Below, piece after piece: positions 25,526 through 36,202 of a stretch of DNA of 64,000 nt; position 1 is the stretch's first letter; every line of letters begins with the position of its first letter. The notes below the pieces were generated by a model. That model did not search any database, was not told the DNA's origin, and saw only the letters and a list, made by a program, of their open reading frames with translations. The position numbers were made by a program, and so were the translations under genes. The stretch is from Streptomyces platensis (GTDB lineage Bacteria; Actinomycetota; Actinomycetes; Streptomycetales; Streptomycetaceae): the NCBI RefSeq assembly GCF_008704855.1, contig NZ_CP023691.1, positions 5,952,001-6,016,000 of the forward strand. Direction: 5' to 3'.

Positions 25526-26092
25526 GTGAACGCCCTGGTGAACATGGCGGCGGAGGTTCCCGAGAACCCCCTGGTCCCGCCGATTCCAGAGCTGGTCATC
25601 GGCCTGATCGCCTTCTTCATCGTCTTCGGCTTCCTGGCCAAGAAGCTCCTCCCGAACATCAACAAGGTTCTGGAAGAGCGCCGGACGCTTATCGAAGGCC
25701 GCATGGAGGAAGCCGAGGCGACTCAGGCCGAGGCTCAGCAGGTGCTCGCGGACTACCGGGCACAGCTCGCCGACGCCCGCCACGAGGCCGCGCGTCTGCG
25801 CCAGGAGGCGCAGGAGCAGGGCGCGACGCTCATCGCTGAGATGCGCGCCGAGGGCCAGCGGCAGCGTGAGGAGATCATCGCTGCCGGTCACGCCCAGATC
25901 GAGGCGGACCGGAAGCAGGCCGCGCAGGCGCTGCGCCAGGACGTGGGCAAGCTCGCCGTCGACCTGGCCGGCAAGCTCGTCGGGGAGTCCCTCGAGGACC
26001 ACGCCCGGCAGAGCCGGACCATCGACCGCTTCCTCGACGACGTCGAGGCCAAGGCGGCGTCGGACGCGACGAAGGCTGAGGCCGGACGATGA
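25526..26092 (+). CDS. atpF: ATP synthase subunit b
   Basis: 188 residues: one membrane helix (about 22-42, LVIGLIAFFIVFGFLAKKLL) followed by a long charged, Ala/Glu/Gln-rich helix, the peripheral stalk of the enzyme. GTG 25526 is used; an ATG two bases earlier is out of frame. GGAAGG lies 9 nt upstream. The last four bases overlap the atpH start (ATGA). Confidence 0.97.
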   Translation: MNALVNMAAEVPENPLVPPIPELVIGLIAFFIVFGFLAKKLLPNINKVLEERRTLIEGRMEEAEATQAEAQQVLADYRAQLADARHEAARLRQEAQEQGATLIAEMRAEGQRQREEIIAAGHAQIEADRKQAAQALRQDVGKLAVDLAGKLVGESLEDHARQSRTIDRFLDDVEAKAASDATKAEAGR

Positions 26093-26904
26093 ACGGAGCG
26101 AGCCGCGAGGCACTCGCCTCCGCACGTGAGCAGTTCAACGCGCTGGCGGACACCACGTCCGTCGACGCCGCGAAGCTCGCCGAGGAGCTGGCTGCCGTCA
26201 CCGCTCTGCTCGACCGCGAGGTGTCGCTGCGTCGGGTCCTGACCGACCCGGCGCAGGCCGCCGAGGCGCGCGCCGAACTGGCCGGACGACTGCTGGGCGG
26301 CAAGGTGGGCGGTCCGACCGCCGACCTGGTGTCCGGCATGGTCCGTGCCCGCTGGTCGGGTTCGCGTGACCTGACCGACGCGCTCGAGGAGCTGGCCTAC
26401 AGCGCCGACCTGGTCGCCGCGCAGCGGGCCGGCCAGCTCGACGACGTCGAGGACGAGCTCTTCCGGTTCGGCCGGATCGTCAGCTCCAACAGTGAGCTGC
26501 GCGGTGCGCTGACCGACCGGAACGCGACGGTCGCGGCCAAGACGGAGCTGCTGAATGCGCTGCTGGGCGGCCGGGCCAACCCGGTCACCGAGCGCATCGT
26601 GATCCGTCTTGTCGTACAGCCGCGGGGCCGTAGCCTGGAAGCGGGGCTCGACGCCCTCTCCAAGCTGGCGGCGAGCCGCCGGGACCGCATGGTCGCGGTG
26701 GTCACCTCCGCGGTGCCCCTCAGTGAAGGGCAGCGGCAGCGCCTGGGCGCTTCCCTGGCGCAGCTGTACGGACGGCAGGTCCACCTGAACCTCGACGTGG
26801 ACCCCGAGGTCCTCGGCGGAGTCCAGGTCCGGATCGGCGACGAGGTCATCAACGGGACCATCGCGGAGCGCCTCGACGAGGCGGGCCGGCGGATGGCCGG
26901 CTGA
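26089..26904 (+). CDS. atpH: ATP synthase subunit delta
   Basis: 271 residues, larger than the ~180 of most bacteria because of an extra N-terminal part, as known in actinobacteria. The C-terminal half carries the OSCP/delta signature (VVTSAVPLSEGQRQRLGASLAQLYGRQVHLNLDVDPEVLGGVQVRIGDEVINGT region). It joins the peripheral stalk to the top of F1. ATGA overlap with atpF. A 214-nt gap with small hairpins follows before atpA. Confidence 0.95.
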   Translation: MNGASREALASAREQFNALADTTSVDAAKLAEELAAVTALLDREVSLRRVLTDPAQAAEARAELAGRLLGGKVGGPTADLVSGMVRARWSGSRDLTDALEELAYSADLVAAQRAGQLDDVEDELFRFGRIVSSNSELRGALTDRNATVAAKTELLNALLGGRANPVTERIVIRLVVQPRGRSLEAGLDALSKLAASRRDRMVAVVTSAVPLSEGQRQRLGASLAQLYGRQVHLNLDVDPEVLGGVQVRIGDEVINGTIAERLDEAGRRMAG

Positions 26905-27118
26905 CCCAGCCACCAACTCAAGAGCTGCACAACCGGCGGTCAGACGCCGGACCAGCCGGCCGGACCACGAGGTCCGGCTGCGGTCCGGAAGAAGCCCCGG
27001 GGACCAGCACAAGCATGACGGCGGCCCGAGTTGGGCCGTAAGCGGAAACCCCCCGGGGGACAGACCCCCGGACACCCGCAAGTAACTTCGGGCCCAACAA
27101 GGAGAGCAGGGAACCCAG

Positions 27119-28711
27119 ATGGCGGAGCTCACGATCCGGCCGGAGGAGATCCGGGACGCGCTGGAGAACTTCGTCCAGGCGTACAAGCCGGACGCGGCCT
27201 CGCGCGAGGAGGTCGGCACGGTAAGCGAGGCCGGAGACGGCATCGCGAAGGTCGAGGGCCTTCCCTCGGCGATGGCGAACGAGCTGCTGAAGTTCGAGGA
27301 CGGCACGCTCGGTCTTGCGCTGAACCTGGAAGAGCGCGAGATCGGTGCGGTGGTCCTCGGTGAGTTCAGCGGCATCGAGGAGGGCCAGCCGGTGCAGCGC
27401 ACCGGTGAGGTGCTCTCGGTCGCCGTGGGCGAGGGCTACCTCGGCCGCGTCGTCGACCCGCTGGGCAACCCGATCGACGGCCTCGGCGAGATCGAGTCCG
27501 AGGGCCGCCGCGCCCTGGAGCTTCAGGCCCCGGGCGTCATGGTCCGTAAGTCGGTCCACGAGCCCATGGAGACCGGCTACAAGGCCGTCGACTCGATGGT
27601 GCCGATCGGCCGTGGCCAGCGTCAGCTGATCATTGGTGACCGCCAGACCGGCAAGACCGCCCTGGCCGTCGACACGATCATCAACCAGCGCGACAACTGG
27701 CGCTCGGGCGACCCGAAGAAGCAGGTCCGCTGCATCTACGTCGCCATCGGCCAGAAGGGCTCCACCATCGCGTCCGTGCGCGGTGCGCTGGAGGAGGCCG
27801 GCGCCCTGGAGTACACCACCATCGTCGCCGCCCCGGCGTCCGACCCGGCGGGCTTCAAGTACCTCGCGCCCTACACCGGCTCGGCCATCGGCCAGCACTG
27901 GATGTACCAGGGCAAGCACGTCCTGATCATCTTCGATGACCTTTCGAAGCAGGCCGACGCCTACCGCGCCGTGTCCCTGCTGCTGCGCCGTCCGCCGGGC
28001 CGTGAGGCCTACCCGGGCGACGTCTTCTACCTGCACTCGCGTCTGCTGGAGCGCTGCGCCAAGCTCTCCGACGAGATGGGCGCCGGCTCGATGACCGGCC
28101 TCCCGATCGTCGAGACCAAGGCGAACGACGTGTCGGCGTTCATTCCGACCAACGTCATTTCCATCACCGACGGCCAGTGCTTCCTGGAGTCGGACCTCTT
28201 CAACGCCAACCAGCGTCCGGCGCTGAACGTGGGTATCTCCGTCTCCCGAGTCGGTGGCTCCGCCCAGCACAAGGCCATGCGCCAGGTGTCCGGCCGGCTC
28301 CGCGTGGACCTCGCCCAGTACCGCGAGCTGGAGGCGTTCGCCGCCTTCGGTTCCGACCTGGACGCGGCCTCCAAGCAGCAGCTGGAGCGCGGTAAGCGGA
28401 TGACCGAGCTGCTCAAGCAGGCGCAGTACTCCCCGTACGCGACCGAGGACCAGGTCGTCTCCATCTGGGCCGGCACCAACGGCAAGATGGACGACGTGCC
28501 GGTGGCGGACATCCGCCGCTTCGAGCGGGAGCTCCTGGACCACCTGCACCGGGAGAAGAAGGACCTGCTGACCAGCATCCGCGAGGGCGCCAAGATGTCC
28601 GACGACACCATCGGCGCGATCGCCGAGGCCGTCGAGGGCTTCAAGCGGCAGTTCGAGACCTCGGACGGCAAGCTGCTCGGCGAGGACGCCCCGGCCGGCA
28701 CCAGCAAGTGA
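27119..28711 (+). CDS. atpA: ATP synthase subunit alpha
   Basis: 530 residues, F1 alpha. Walker A GDRQTGKTA at about residues 173-181 binds the non-catalytic nucleotide; LLLRRPPGREAYPGDVFYLHSRLLER and the PALNVGISVSRVGGSAQ signature identify alpha rather than beta. The first ~95 residues form the beta-barrel crown. GGAGAGCAGGG precedes the ATG. Confidence 0.98.
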   Translation: MAELTIRPEEIRDALENFVQAYKPDAASREEVGTVSEAGDGIAKVEGLPSAMANELLKFEDGTLGLALNLEEREIGAVVLGEFSGIEEGQPVQRTGEVLSVAVGEGYLGRVVDPLGNPIDGLGEIESEGRRALELQAPGVMVRKSVHEPMETGYKAVDSMVPIGRGQRQLIIGDRQTGKTALAVDTIINQRDNWRSGDPKKQVRCIYVAIGQKGSTIASVRGALEEAGALEYTTIVAAPASDPAGFKYLAPYTGSAIGQHWMYQGKHVLIIFDDLSKQADAYRAVSLLLRRPPGREAYPGDVFYLHSRLLERCAKLSDEMGAGSMTGLPIVETKANDVSAFIPTNVISITDGQCFLESDLFNANQRPALNVGISVSRVGGSAQHKAMRQVSGRLRVDLAQYRELEAFAAFGSDLDAASKQQLERGKRMTELLKQAQYSPYATEDQVVSIWAGTNGKMDDVPVADIRRFERELLDHLHREKKDLLTSIREGAKMSDDTIGAIAEAVEGFKRQFETSDGKLLGEDAPAGTSK

Positions 28712-28731
28712 CGACGGAAGGGACCTGATCC

Positions 28732-29652
28732 ATGGGAGCCAAGCTCCGGGTCTACAAGCGTCGCATCCGCTCCGTCACCGCGACCAAGAAGATCACCAAG
28801 GCGATGGAGATGATCGCCGCCTCGCGCGTCGTCAAGGCGCAGCGCCAGGTGGCGGCGTCGACGCCGTACGCGAGTGAACTGACCCGCGCGGTGACAGCGG
28901 TTGCCACGGGCTCGAACACCCAGCACCCGCTGACGACGGAGGCGGAGCAGCCCTCGCGGGCCGCGCTGCTGCTCATCACGAGCGACCGCGGTCTGGCCGG
29001 CGGCTACTCCTCCAACGTCCTCAAGGCCGGCGAGCAGCTCACCGAGCGGCTCAAGGCCGAGGGCAAGGAGGTCGACGCCTACATCGTCGGGCGCAAGGGT
29101 GTGTCGTACTACAGCTTCCGCGAGCGCAAGGTCGTGGAGTCGTGGACCGGTTTCACCGACAGCCCGACGTACGCGGACGCCAAGACGATCGCTGCGCCGC
29201 TGATCGAGGCCGTTCAGCGGGACACGGCCGAGGGCGGCGTGGACGAACTCCACATCGTCTTCACCGAGTTCATCTCGATGATGACGCAGACGGCGCTCGA
29301 TGACCGTCTGCTGCCGCTGAGCCTCGACAAGGCGGCGGAGTCGGACGAGTCGGCGCAGGCCGGCGAGATCCTTCCGCTGTTCGACTTCGAGCCGTCGGCC
29401 GAGGACGTCCTCGACGCCCTGCTTCCGCGGTATGTCGAGTCGCGGATCTACAACGCCCTTCTCCAGGCCGCCGCCTCCAAGCACGCCGCCACGCGTCGTG
29501 CGATGAAGTCGGCGACCGACAACGCAGAAGAGCTCATCAAGTCGCTCTCGCGGCTTGCCAACGCGGCCCGACAGGCCGAAATCACCCAGGAAATCAGCGA
29601 GATCGTCGGTGGCGCCAGTGCTCTGGCCGACGCGACCGCGGGGAGTGACTGA
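28732..29652 (+). CDS. atpG: ATP synthase subunit gamma
   Basis: 306 residues. The rotor shaft: N-terminal helix MGAKLRVYKRRIRSVTATKKITKAMEMIAASR and C-terminal helix AATRRAMKSATDNAEELIKSLSR flank a central Rossmann-like domain, with an insertion (about 195-225, Glu/Ser-rich) seen in actinobacteria. Starts 20 nt after atpA and ends 5 nt before atpD. Confidence 0.97.
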   Translation: MGAKLRVYKRRIRSVTATKKITKAMEMIAASRVVKAQRQVAASTPYASELTRAVTAVATGSNTQHPLTTEAEQPSRAALLLITSDRGLAGGYSSNVLKAGEQLTERLKAEGKEVDAYIVGRKGVSYYSFRERKVVESWTGFTDSPTYADAKTIAAPLIEAVQRDTAEGGVDELHIVFTEFISMMTQTALDDRLLPLSLDKAAESDESAQAGEILPLFDFEPSAEDVLDALLPRYVESRIYNALLQAAASKHAATRRAMKSATDNAEELIKSLSRLANAARQAEITQEISEIVGGASALADATAGSD

Positions 29653-29657
29653 CCACT

Positions 29658-31100
<1,443 letters not shown>

Positions 31101-31208
31101 CCCCGGCACCGGTCCCGGGGGCGGCCCTGGCCGCCCCCGGCCCGTACGACCACTAGTATTTGACCCAACATCTGCCGAGCCAGGCAGGTGGAGACCCGAG
31201 GAGCCATC

Positions 31209-31592
31209 GTGGCTGAGCTGCACGTCGAGTTGGTCGCCGCGGACCGTCAGGTCTGGTCCGGCGAGGCCAGCCTGGTCGTCGCGCGCACCTCGTCGGGCGA
31301 CATCGGCGTCATGCCCGGACACCAGCCGCTGCTCGGCGTGCTGCAGTCGGGCCCGGTGACGATTCGTACGACCGGCGAGAGCGGGGACGGCACCGTCGTC
31401 GCCGCGGTGCACGGCGGCTTCATTTCGTTCGCCGACAACAAGCTGTCTCTGCTCGCGGAGATCGCGGAACTGTCGGATGAGATCGATGTCCAGCGCGCGG
31501 AGCGGGCCCTGGAGCGAGCGAAGTCGGACGCTGACGCGGCCGCCGAGCGTCGCGCCGATGTCCGGCTGCGTTCGGTGACGGGCGTTCACTGA
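31209..31592 (+). CDS. atpC: ATP synthase subunit epsilon
   Basis: 127 residues from GTG 31209, set by GAGGAG 6 nt upstream. The N-terminal beta sandwich (AELHVELVAADRQVWSGEA, GDIGVMPGHQPLLGVL) is followed by a C-terminal helical hairpin (DVQRAERALERAKSD). It couples rotor and ring and can inhibit hydrolysis. Last atp gene; a 13-bp hairpin follows. Confidence 0.96.
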   Translation: MAELHVELVAADRQVWSGEASLVVARTSSGDIGVMPGHQPLLGVLQSGPVTIRTTGESGDGTVVAAVHGGFISFADNKLSLLAEIAELSDEIDVQRAERALERAKSDADAAAERRADVRLRSVTGVH

Positions 31593-31616
31593 GCCCCGCC
31601 ACCGAAGAGATCGATC

Positions 31617-31663
31617 CTCAGCCGCGGGCTGCCCGGAAACCTCCGGAGCGGCCCGCGGCTGAG
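31617..31663 (+). terminator. Terminator of the atp operon
   Basis: Perfect 13-bp stem CTCAGCCGCGGGC / GCCCGCGGCTGAG around a 21-nt loop; no U-tract. Confidence 0.65.
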
Positions 31664-31740
31664 GCAATGCAGGTGCGTTTCCCTCCCTCGCGCCCTCACG
31701 GCGCGGGGGGACACCCTTCGAGGCGAGGAGGTCGGTCGAG

Positions 31741-32184
31741 ATGTTCCTCGCTCTGCTTGTGAGCGGCATCGTCGTGGTGCTGGTGCTGCTGGGGCTGTTC
31801 GTCTTCGGACTGCGGCGACGGCTCATCCAGCGCTCCGGTGGCACCTTCGACTGCAGCCTGCGCTGGAACGTCCCGGAGCACGAGACCGGCGGCAAGGGCT
31901 GGATCTACGGTGTGGCGCGCTACAACGGCGACCGGGTGGAGTGGTTCCGGGTCTTCTCGTACGCGCCCCGGCCCCGCCACCTCCTGGAGCGCTCCGCCAT
32001 CGAGGTCCTGGAGCGCCGCACTCCCCAGGGCGAGGAGGAGCTGGCGCTGCTCTCCGACTCCCTCGTACTGGCCTGCCGGCACCGTGGCACCCGTCTGGAA
32101 CTGGCGATGAGCGAGGACGCGCTCACCGGCTTCCTCGCCTGGCTGGAGGCGGCACCGCCCGGCCAACGAGTCAACGTGGCCTGA
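31741..32184 (+). CDS. DUF2550 family membrane-anchored protein
   Basis: 147 residues: one N-terminal membrane helix (about 3-23) and a soluble domain containing GGTFDCSLRWNVPE, GWIYGVARYNGDRVEWFRVFSY and a C-terminal LELAMSEDALTGFLAWLE segment. Recognised as the conserved actinobacterial DUF2550 protein found after atpC; no biochemical role is known. GAGGAGG lies 10-16 nt before the ATG. It is separated from atpC by the operon hairpin. Its last codons are part of a short duplicated sequence (see the repeat that follows). Confidence 0.85.
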   Translation: MFLALLVSGIVVVLVLLGLFVFGLRRRLIQRSGGTFDCSLRWNVPEHETGGKGWIYGVARYNGDRVEWFRVFSYAPRPRHLLERSAIEVLERRTPQGEEELALLSDSLVLACRHRGTRLELAMSEDALTGFLAWLEAAPPGQRVNVA

Positions 32185-32250
32185 GCTGGGCGGTCTCGTT
32201 GGATGGGGGTCCCCCCGGACGAAGTCTGGGGGAGGGTGAACGTGGCCTGA
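32170..32250. repeat. Palindromic Streptomyces-type repeat flanked by 15-bp direct repeats
   Basis: Core 32205-32235 is an imperfect palindrome of the GGGGGTCCCCCC...CTGGGGGAG kind scattered between Streptomyces genes. It is bracketed by GT[C/G]AACGTGGCCTGA at 32170-32184 (the end of the DUF2550 gene including its TGA) and 32236-32250, 14 of 15 bases identical, resembling a target duplication. Confidence 0.7.
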
Positions 32251-32421
32251 AACCGGCACGTGGCTGCCTGATGTCGGCCTGAAACGGCCGTCGCTGCGGG
32301 GCCACGGGAATCGCGTCCGCCCTTGCCGCGTTGTGGCCCCGCAAGGGGGGCCCGCACCCCCTACGGGATGTGTTCGACCGGCCCTTACGTGCGGCCCGCT
32401 CCTACGGGACGCCCCCCACGC

Positions 32422-33111
32422 CTACGGCCCGTCCACTCCCAACTCCTGTGCCAGTACGGCCGCTTGCACCCGGCTGCGCAGATCCAGCTTCGCCAGCAGC
32501 CGGCTGACATGGGTCTTCACGGTGGCCTCCGCCATCGCCAGCCGTAGCGCGATATCGGCGTTCGACAGCCCCCGGCCCAGACAGCCCAGCACCTCCAGCT
32601 CACGCGGGGTCAGTGCGTCCAGGACCGCCCGGTCCGGCGCGGCGCCCTCGCGCGGGGGCCGCCCCGCCGTCCGCGGGTTCGCGAACTCCGCGATCAGCCG
32701 CCGGGTCACCGCAGGGGCGATCAGCCCCTCGCCGGACGCCACGGTGCGCACCGCGGTGAGCAGCGCGGCCGCGTCGCTGTCCTTGAGCAGAAAGCCCGCG
32801 GCCCCCGCCCGCAGCGCGCCGAAGACATATTCGTCCAGGTCGAAGGTGGTCAGTACGAGCACGTCCGCCAGCCGCTCGGAGACCACCTGCCGGGTGGCGG
32901 AGACCCCGTCGAGGCGGGGCATCTGGATGTCCATGAGGACGAGGGCGGGGCGCAGCTCGCGGGCGAGCCGTACCGCCTCGACGCCGTCCTCCGCCTCGCC
33001 GACGACCTCGATGTCGGGGGCGGAACGCAGGATGAGGACCAGTCCGGCCCGTACGGAGGACTGGTCCTCGGCGACGAGAACCCGGATCGGCGGTGTGGCG
33101 GCGCCTGTCAT
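32422..33111 (-). CDS. NarL/LuxR-type response regulator, orphan
   Basis: 229 residues from ATG 33111, where the receiver fold begins (IRVLVAEDQ); GGAGG lies 9 nt upstream. The receiver has D16 and phospho-acceptor D61 (LVLMDIQMPR) with LLKDSD following. The C-terminal LuxR helix-turn-helix contains LTPRELEVLGCLGRGLSNADIA and ATVKTHVSRLLAKL. Regulators of this class normally sit beside a histidine kinase, but none is encoded on either side. Targets unknown. Confidence 0.93.
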   Translation of the reverse strand: MTGAATPPIRVLVAEDQSSVRAGLVLILRSAPDIEVVGEAEDGVEAVRLARELRPALVLMDIQMPRLDGVSATRQVVSERLADVLVLTTFDLDEYVFGALRAGAAGFLLKDSDAAALLTAVRTVASGEGLIAPAVTRRLIAEFANPRTAGRPPREGAAPDRAVLDALTPRELEVLGCLGRGLSNADIALRLAMAEATVKTHVSRLLAKLDLRSRVQAAVLAQELGVDGP

Positions 33112-33395
33112 CGTCGTATTTCCTCCCCCAGGTCGGACCGAGCCGCCCCCATGAGCCCGCTCGGACGGCTTCTTTCGGCCAGACCTTGCATGCGGTTCTC
33201 CCGGGTCGCCGAGGGGGCGGTCACCCACCATCCAACACGGCGCCGCGGCCCGCCGCCGCCACGTCCGGGTCATCCCCGTACGGAGCGCGCTACATCGAAA
33301 GTTGCAGCCCCGGATCATCGTGTGCGACGAGGTGGCGGCCGGGGGCCGTTGGGAGGCTGGAGACGTTCGATGGAGGGTTCGGAAAGGAGACAGCC
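33112..33395. other. Divergent intergenic region
   Basis: 284 nt between the divergently transcribed NarL-type regulator and the membrane protein gene. It must hold both promoters, but no -10/-35 pair stands out. In-frame extensions of both neighbouring ORFs run through it and lack start signals. Confidence 0.4.
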
Positions 33396-33977
33396 GTGAT
33401 CGTCGTGCTGATCGTGGCCTGCGAGGTCGGCTTCTGGGTACTGCTGGCGCTCGGTCTGGCGCTGCGCTACCTGGCACGGATGCCGCGCACCGGAGCGGTG
33501 GTGCTGCTGATGGAGCCGCTGCTGGAGCTGGTCCTGCTGATCGTCACGGCGATCGACCTGAGGAACGGGGCGCCCGCGGACTGGAAACACGGCCTGGCCG
33601 CCGTCTATATCGGCTTCACGGTCGCCTACGGCCACTACACGATCAAGTGGGTCGACGGACACTTCGCGCACCGCTTCGCGGGCGGGCCGCGGCCGGTCAA
33701 GCGTTATGGACTCGCCCGCGCCAAGCACGAGGGAAAGCTGTGGGTGCGCACGGTGGTGATGGCCGCGGTCGCCGCGGCGCTGCTCCAGCTCGCGACCTGG
33801 TACGTCGGCGACGGCGGCGACACCCGGTCACTGCACGAATGGCAGCTCACCACTCTGCGGATCGTCGCCGTCCACGGTGTGATCGCGCTGACCTACCTCA
33901 TCTGGCAGAAGAAGGACCCGGGCCGGCCCACGGCCGACGAGGAAGCGGCCCGGCCGCCGCAGAAGACGCTGCGCTAG
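33396..33977 (+). CDS. Integral membrane protein, function unknown
   Basis: 193 residues from GTG 33396, set by GGAAAGGAGA 6 nt upstream. About five hydrophobic segments (near 2-22, 33-50, 65-82, 110-130, 145-163), a basic loop KRYGLARAKHEGKLW and a charged C-terminal tail. I do not recognise a named family. It is transcribed away from the NarL-type regulator and converges on the cobalamin adenosyltransferase gene 14 nt later. Confidence 0.8.
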   Translation: MIVVLIVACEVGFWVLLALGLALRYLARMPRTGAVVLLMEPLLELVLLIVTAIDLRNGAPADWKHGLAAVYIGFTVAYGHYTIKWVDGHFAHRFAGGPRPVKRYGLARAKHEGKLWVRTVVMAAVAAALLQLATWYVGDGGDTRSLHEWQLTTLRIVAVHGVIALTYLIWQKKDPGRPTADEEAARPPQKTLR

Positions 33978-33991
33978 GGGGCGAGCCCCGG

Positions 33992-34564
33992 TCAGCGCTC
34001 CCCGCCCGGTACCCACAGCACGTCCCCGACCTCCTTGTTGGCCGTACGGGCCAGGATGAACAGGAGGTCGGAGAGGCGGTTGAGGTAGGTGGCGGTAAGC
34101 GGGTTCATCGTCTCGCCGTGCTCCTCGAAAGCCGCCCAGGTGGCGCGTTCGGCGCGGCGGACGACCGTGCACGCCTGGTGCAGCAGCGCGGCGCCGGCCG
34201 TGCCACCGGGGAGGATGAAGCTGCGCAGCTTCTCCAGCTCCGCCAGGAAGCGGTCGCAGTCGGCCTCCAGCTTGTCGATATAGCTCTGCTCGACGCGCAG
34301 CGGCGGGAATTCCGGGTTCTCCACCACCGGCGTCGACAGGTCCGCGCCGACATCGAACAGGTCGTTCTGCACCCGCAGCAGCACCGCGGCGACGTCCTCG
34401 GGGAGCGAGCCGAGCGCCAGGGCCACGCCGATCGCCGCGTTGGCCTCGTTGGCGTCCGCGTACGCCGCGATCCGCGAATCGGTCTTGGCGGTACGGCTCA
34501 TGTCGCCGAGGGCGGTGGTGCCCTTGTCGCCGGTGCGGGTGTAGATGCGCGTCAGATTCACCAT
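33992..34564 (-). CDS. Cob(I)alamin adenosyltransferase (PduO type)
   Basis: 190 residues from ATG 34564. Transfers adenosyl from ATP to cob(I)alamin, making coenzyme B12. The N-terminal ATP-binding segment TRIYTRTGDKGTTALGD, ADANEANAAIG, FILPGGTAGAALLHQACTVVRRAERA and LNRLSDLLFILAR are typical. The start is set by a TAGGCT box 7 nt upstream (leaderless). That box shares its TAG with the stop codon of the upstream ABC permease. The product serves B12 enzymes such as methylmalonyl-CoA mutase, whose accessory genes mce and meaB are also in this window. Confidence 0.95.
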   Translation of the reverse strand: MVNLTRIYTRTGDKGTTALGDMSRTAKTDSRIAAYADANEANAAIGVALALGSLPEDVAAVLLRVQNDLFDVGADLSTPVVENPEFPPLRVEQSYIDKLEADCDRFLAELEKLRSFILPGGTAGAALLHQACTVVRRAERATWAAFEEHGETMNPLTATYLNRLSDLLFILARTANKEVGDVLWVPGGER

Positions 34565-34571
34565 ATGGGCG

Positions 34572-34577
34572 AGCCTA
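34572..34577 (-). promoter_or_regulatory. Candidate -10 box of the adenosyltransferase gene
   Basis: TAGGCT on the minus strand, 7 nt before ATG 34564. Its first three bases are the TAG stop codon of the preceding permease gene. Confidence 0.5.
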
Positions 34578-35330
34578 CGCCGCGGACCTGCGGAAGGCCC
34601 GGGTGCCATGGGTCACGGACAGCGCGGCGAAGGCGACCGCCACCAGCACGCCGTAGAGCAGGGCCGGGGAGGCGTAGGAGCCGACGAAGGCCGCCCGGAC
34701 CGCGTCCACGAGATAGCGGAACGGCATGAAGTGCGAGAGCACATCGAGCCACGTGGGCCCCAGGGCCATCGGCAGCATCAGCCCGGACAGCAGCATCGAG
34801 GGCATGGTGACGGAGTTGATGACCGGCCCGAACTCCTGCGGAGTCTGGACCTTCAGCGCCAGCGCGTACGACAGCGAGGCCAGCGCCACGGTCAGCACGG
34901 CGACGAACGCGAAGCCGATGAGGATGCCGGGCAGCGGTGCGCGCAGCCCCATGGCCAGCGCGGCCAGCACCAGCAGCACCGCCTGGAAGACGAACAGCAG
35001 GGCATCGCGCAGCACCCGCCCCAGCAGCAGCGCCAGCCGGCTCACCGGGGTCACCCGCATCCGCTCCACGACCCCGTACTGCTTCTCGACAATGATGCCG
35101 AAACCACAGAACGAGGCGCCGAACAGGGCGAGTTGGAGCAGGAGTCCGGGCACCAGCACCTGCCAGGAGCTGCCGGACGAGGACAGCGGCAGCCCGGTGA
35201 GCAGCGGCCCGAAGAAGAGCAGATACAGCAGCGGCATCAGCACACCGAAGAGCATCTGGAGTCTGGAGCGCAGCGTCTGGCGGGCGTACCGACCGAAGAT
35301 CAGTGCGGTGTCGGAAAGCAGGGCGGACAA
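34575..35330 (-). CDS. ABC-2 type transporter permease
   Basis: 251 residues, six membrane segments with the ABC-2 arrangement (a cytoplasmic N-terminus MSALLSDTALIFGRYARQTLRSR, then LFGVLMPLLYLLFFGPLL, a loop VVERMRVTPVSRLALLLGRVL and VINSVTMPSMLLSGLMLPM). Partner of the ATPase encoded 9 nt upstream; GGAG precedes the start. Likely drug or lipid exporter of the DrrB/daunorubicin-resistance type; substrate unknown. Confidence 0.93.
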   Translation of the reverse strand: MSALLSDTALIFGRYARQTLRSRLQMLFGVLMPLLYLLFFGPLLTGLPLSSSGSSWQVLVPGLLLQLALFGASFCGFGIIVEKQYGVVERMRVTPVSRLALLLGRVLRDALLFVFQAVLLVLAALAMGLRAPLPGILIGFAFVAVLTVALASLSYALALKVQTPQEFGPVINSVTMPSMLLSGLMLPMALGPTWLDVLSHFMPFRYLVDAVRAAFVGSYASPALLYGVLVAVAFAALSVTHGTRAFRRSAA

Positions 35331-35339
35331 GGAGAGCTC

Positions 35340-36122
<783 letters not shown>

Positions 36123-36150
36123 GCCCTCAGAAAAACAGAGGGGCTGAAAA

Positions 36151-36175
36151 ATTGCAATGCCCCCAAAAATGCAAT
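36151..36175. promoter_or_regulatory. Probable TetR operator
   Basis: Inverted repeat ATTGCA-N13-TGCAAT between the divergent ABC and TetR genes. It covers the -35 position of the tetR promoter (TAGGGT at 36191-36196), so binding would repress tetR itself and probably the ABC operon. Confidence 0.6.
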
Positions 36176-36190
36176 CCATCCAGCGAAGGG

Positions 36191-36196
36191 TAGGGT
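36191..36196 (+). promoter_or_regulatory. Candidate -10 box of tetR
   Basis: TAGGGT ending 6 nt before ATG 36203; predicts a leaderless transcript. Confidence 0.5.
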
Positions 36197-36202
36197 GAGG
36201 GC

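Noticed and set aside
26905..27118. Extra small gene between atpH and atpA
   Set aside because: The frame 27031-27363 overlaps atpA and lacks a start signal; the gap shows only small hairpins.
32307..32332. GGGAAT-N18-GTT, a sigma-R promoter match
   Set aside because: It points into the 3' end of a minus-strand gene with no gene to drive; a few chance matches are expected in 64 kb on two strands. An antisense RNA is possible but unsupported.
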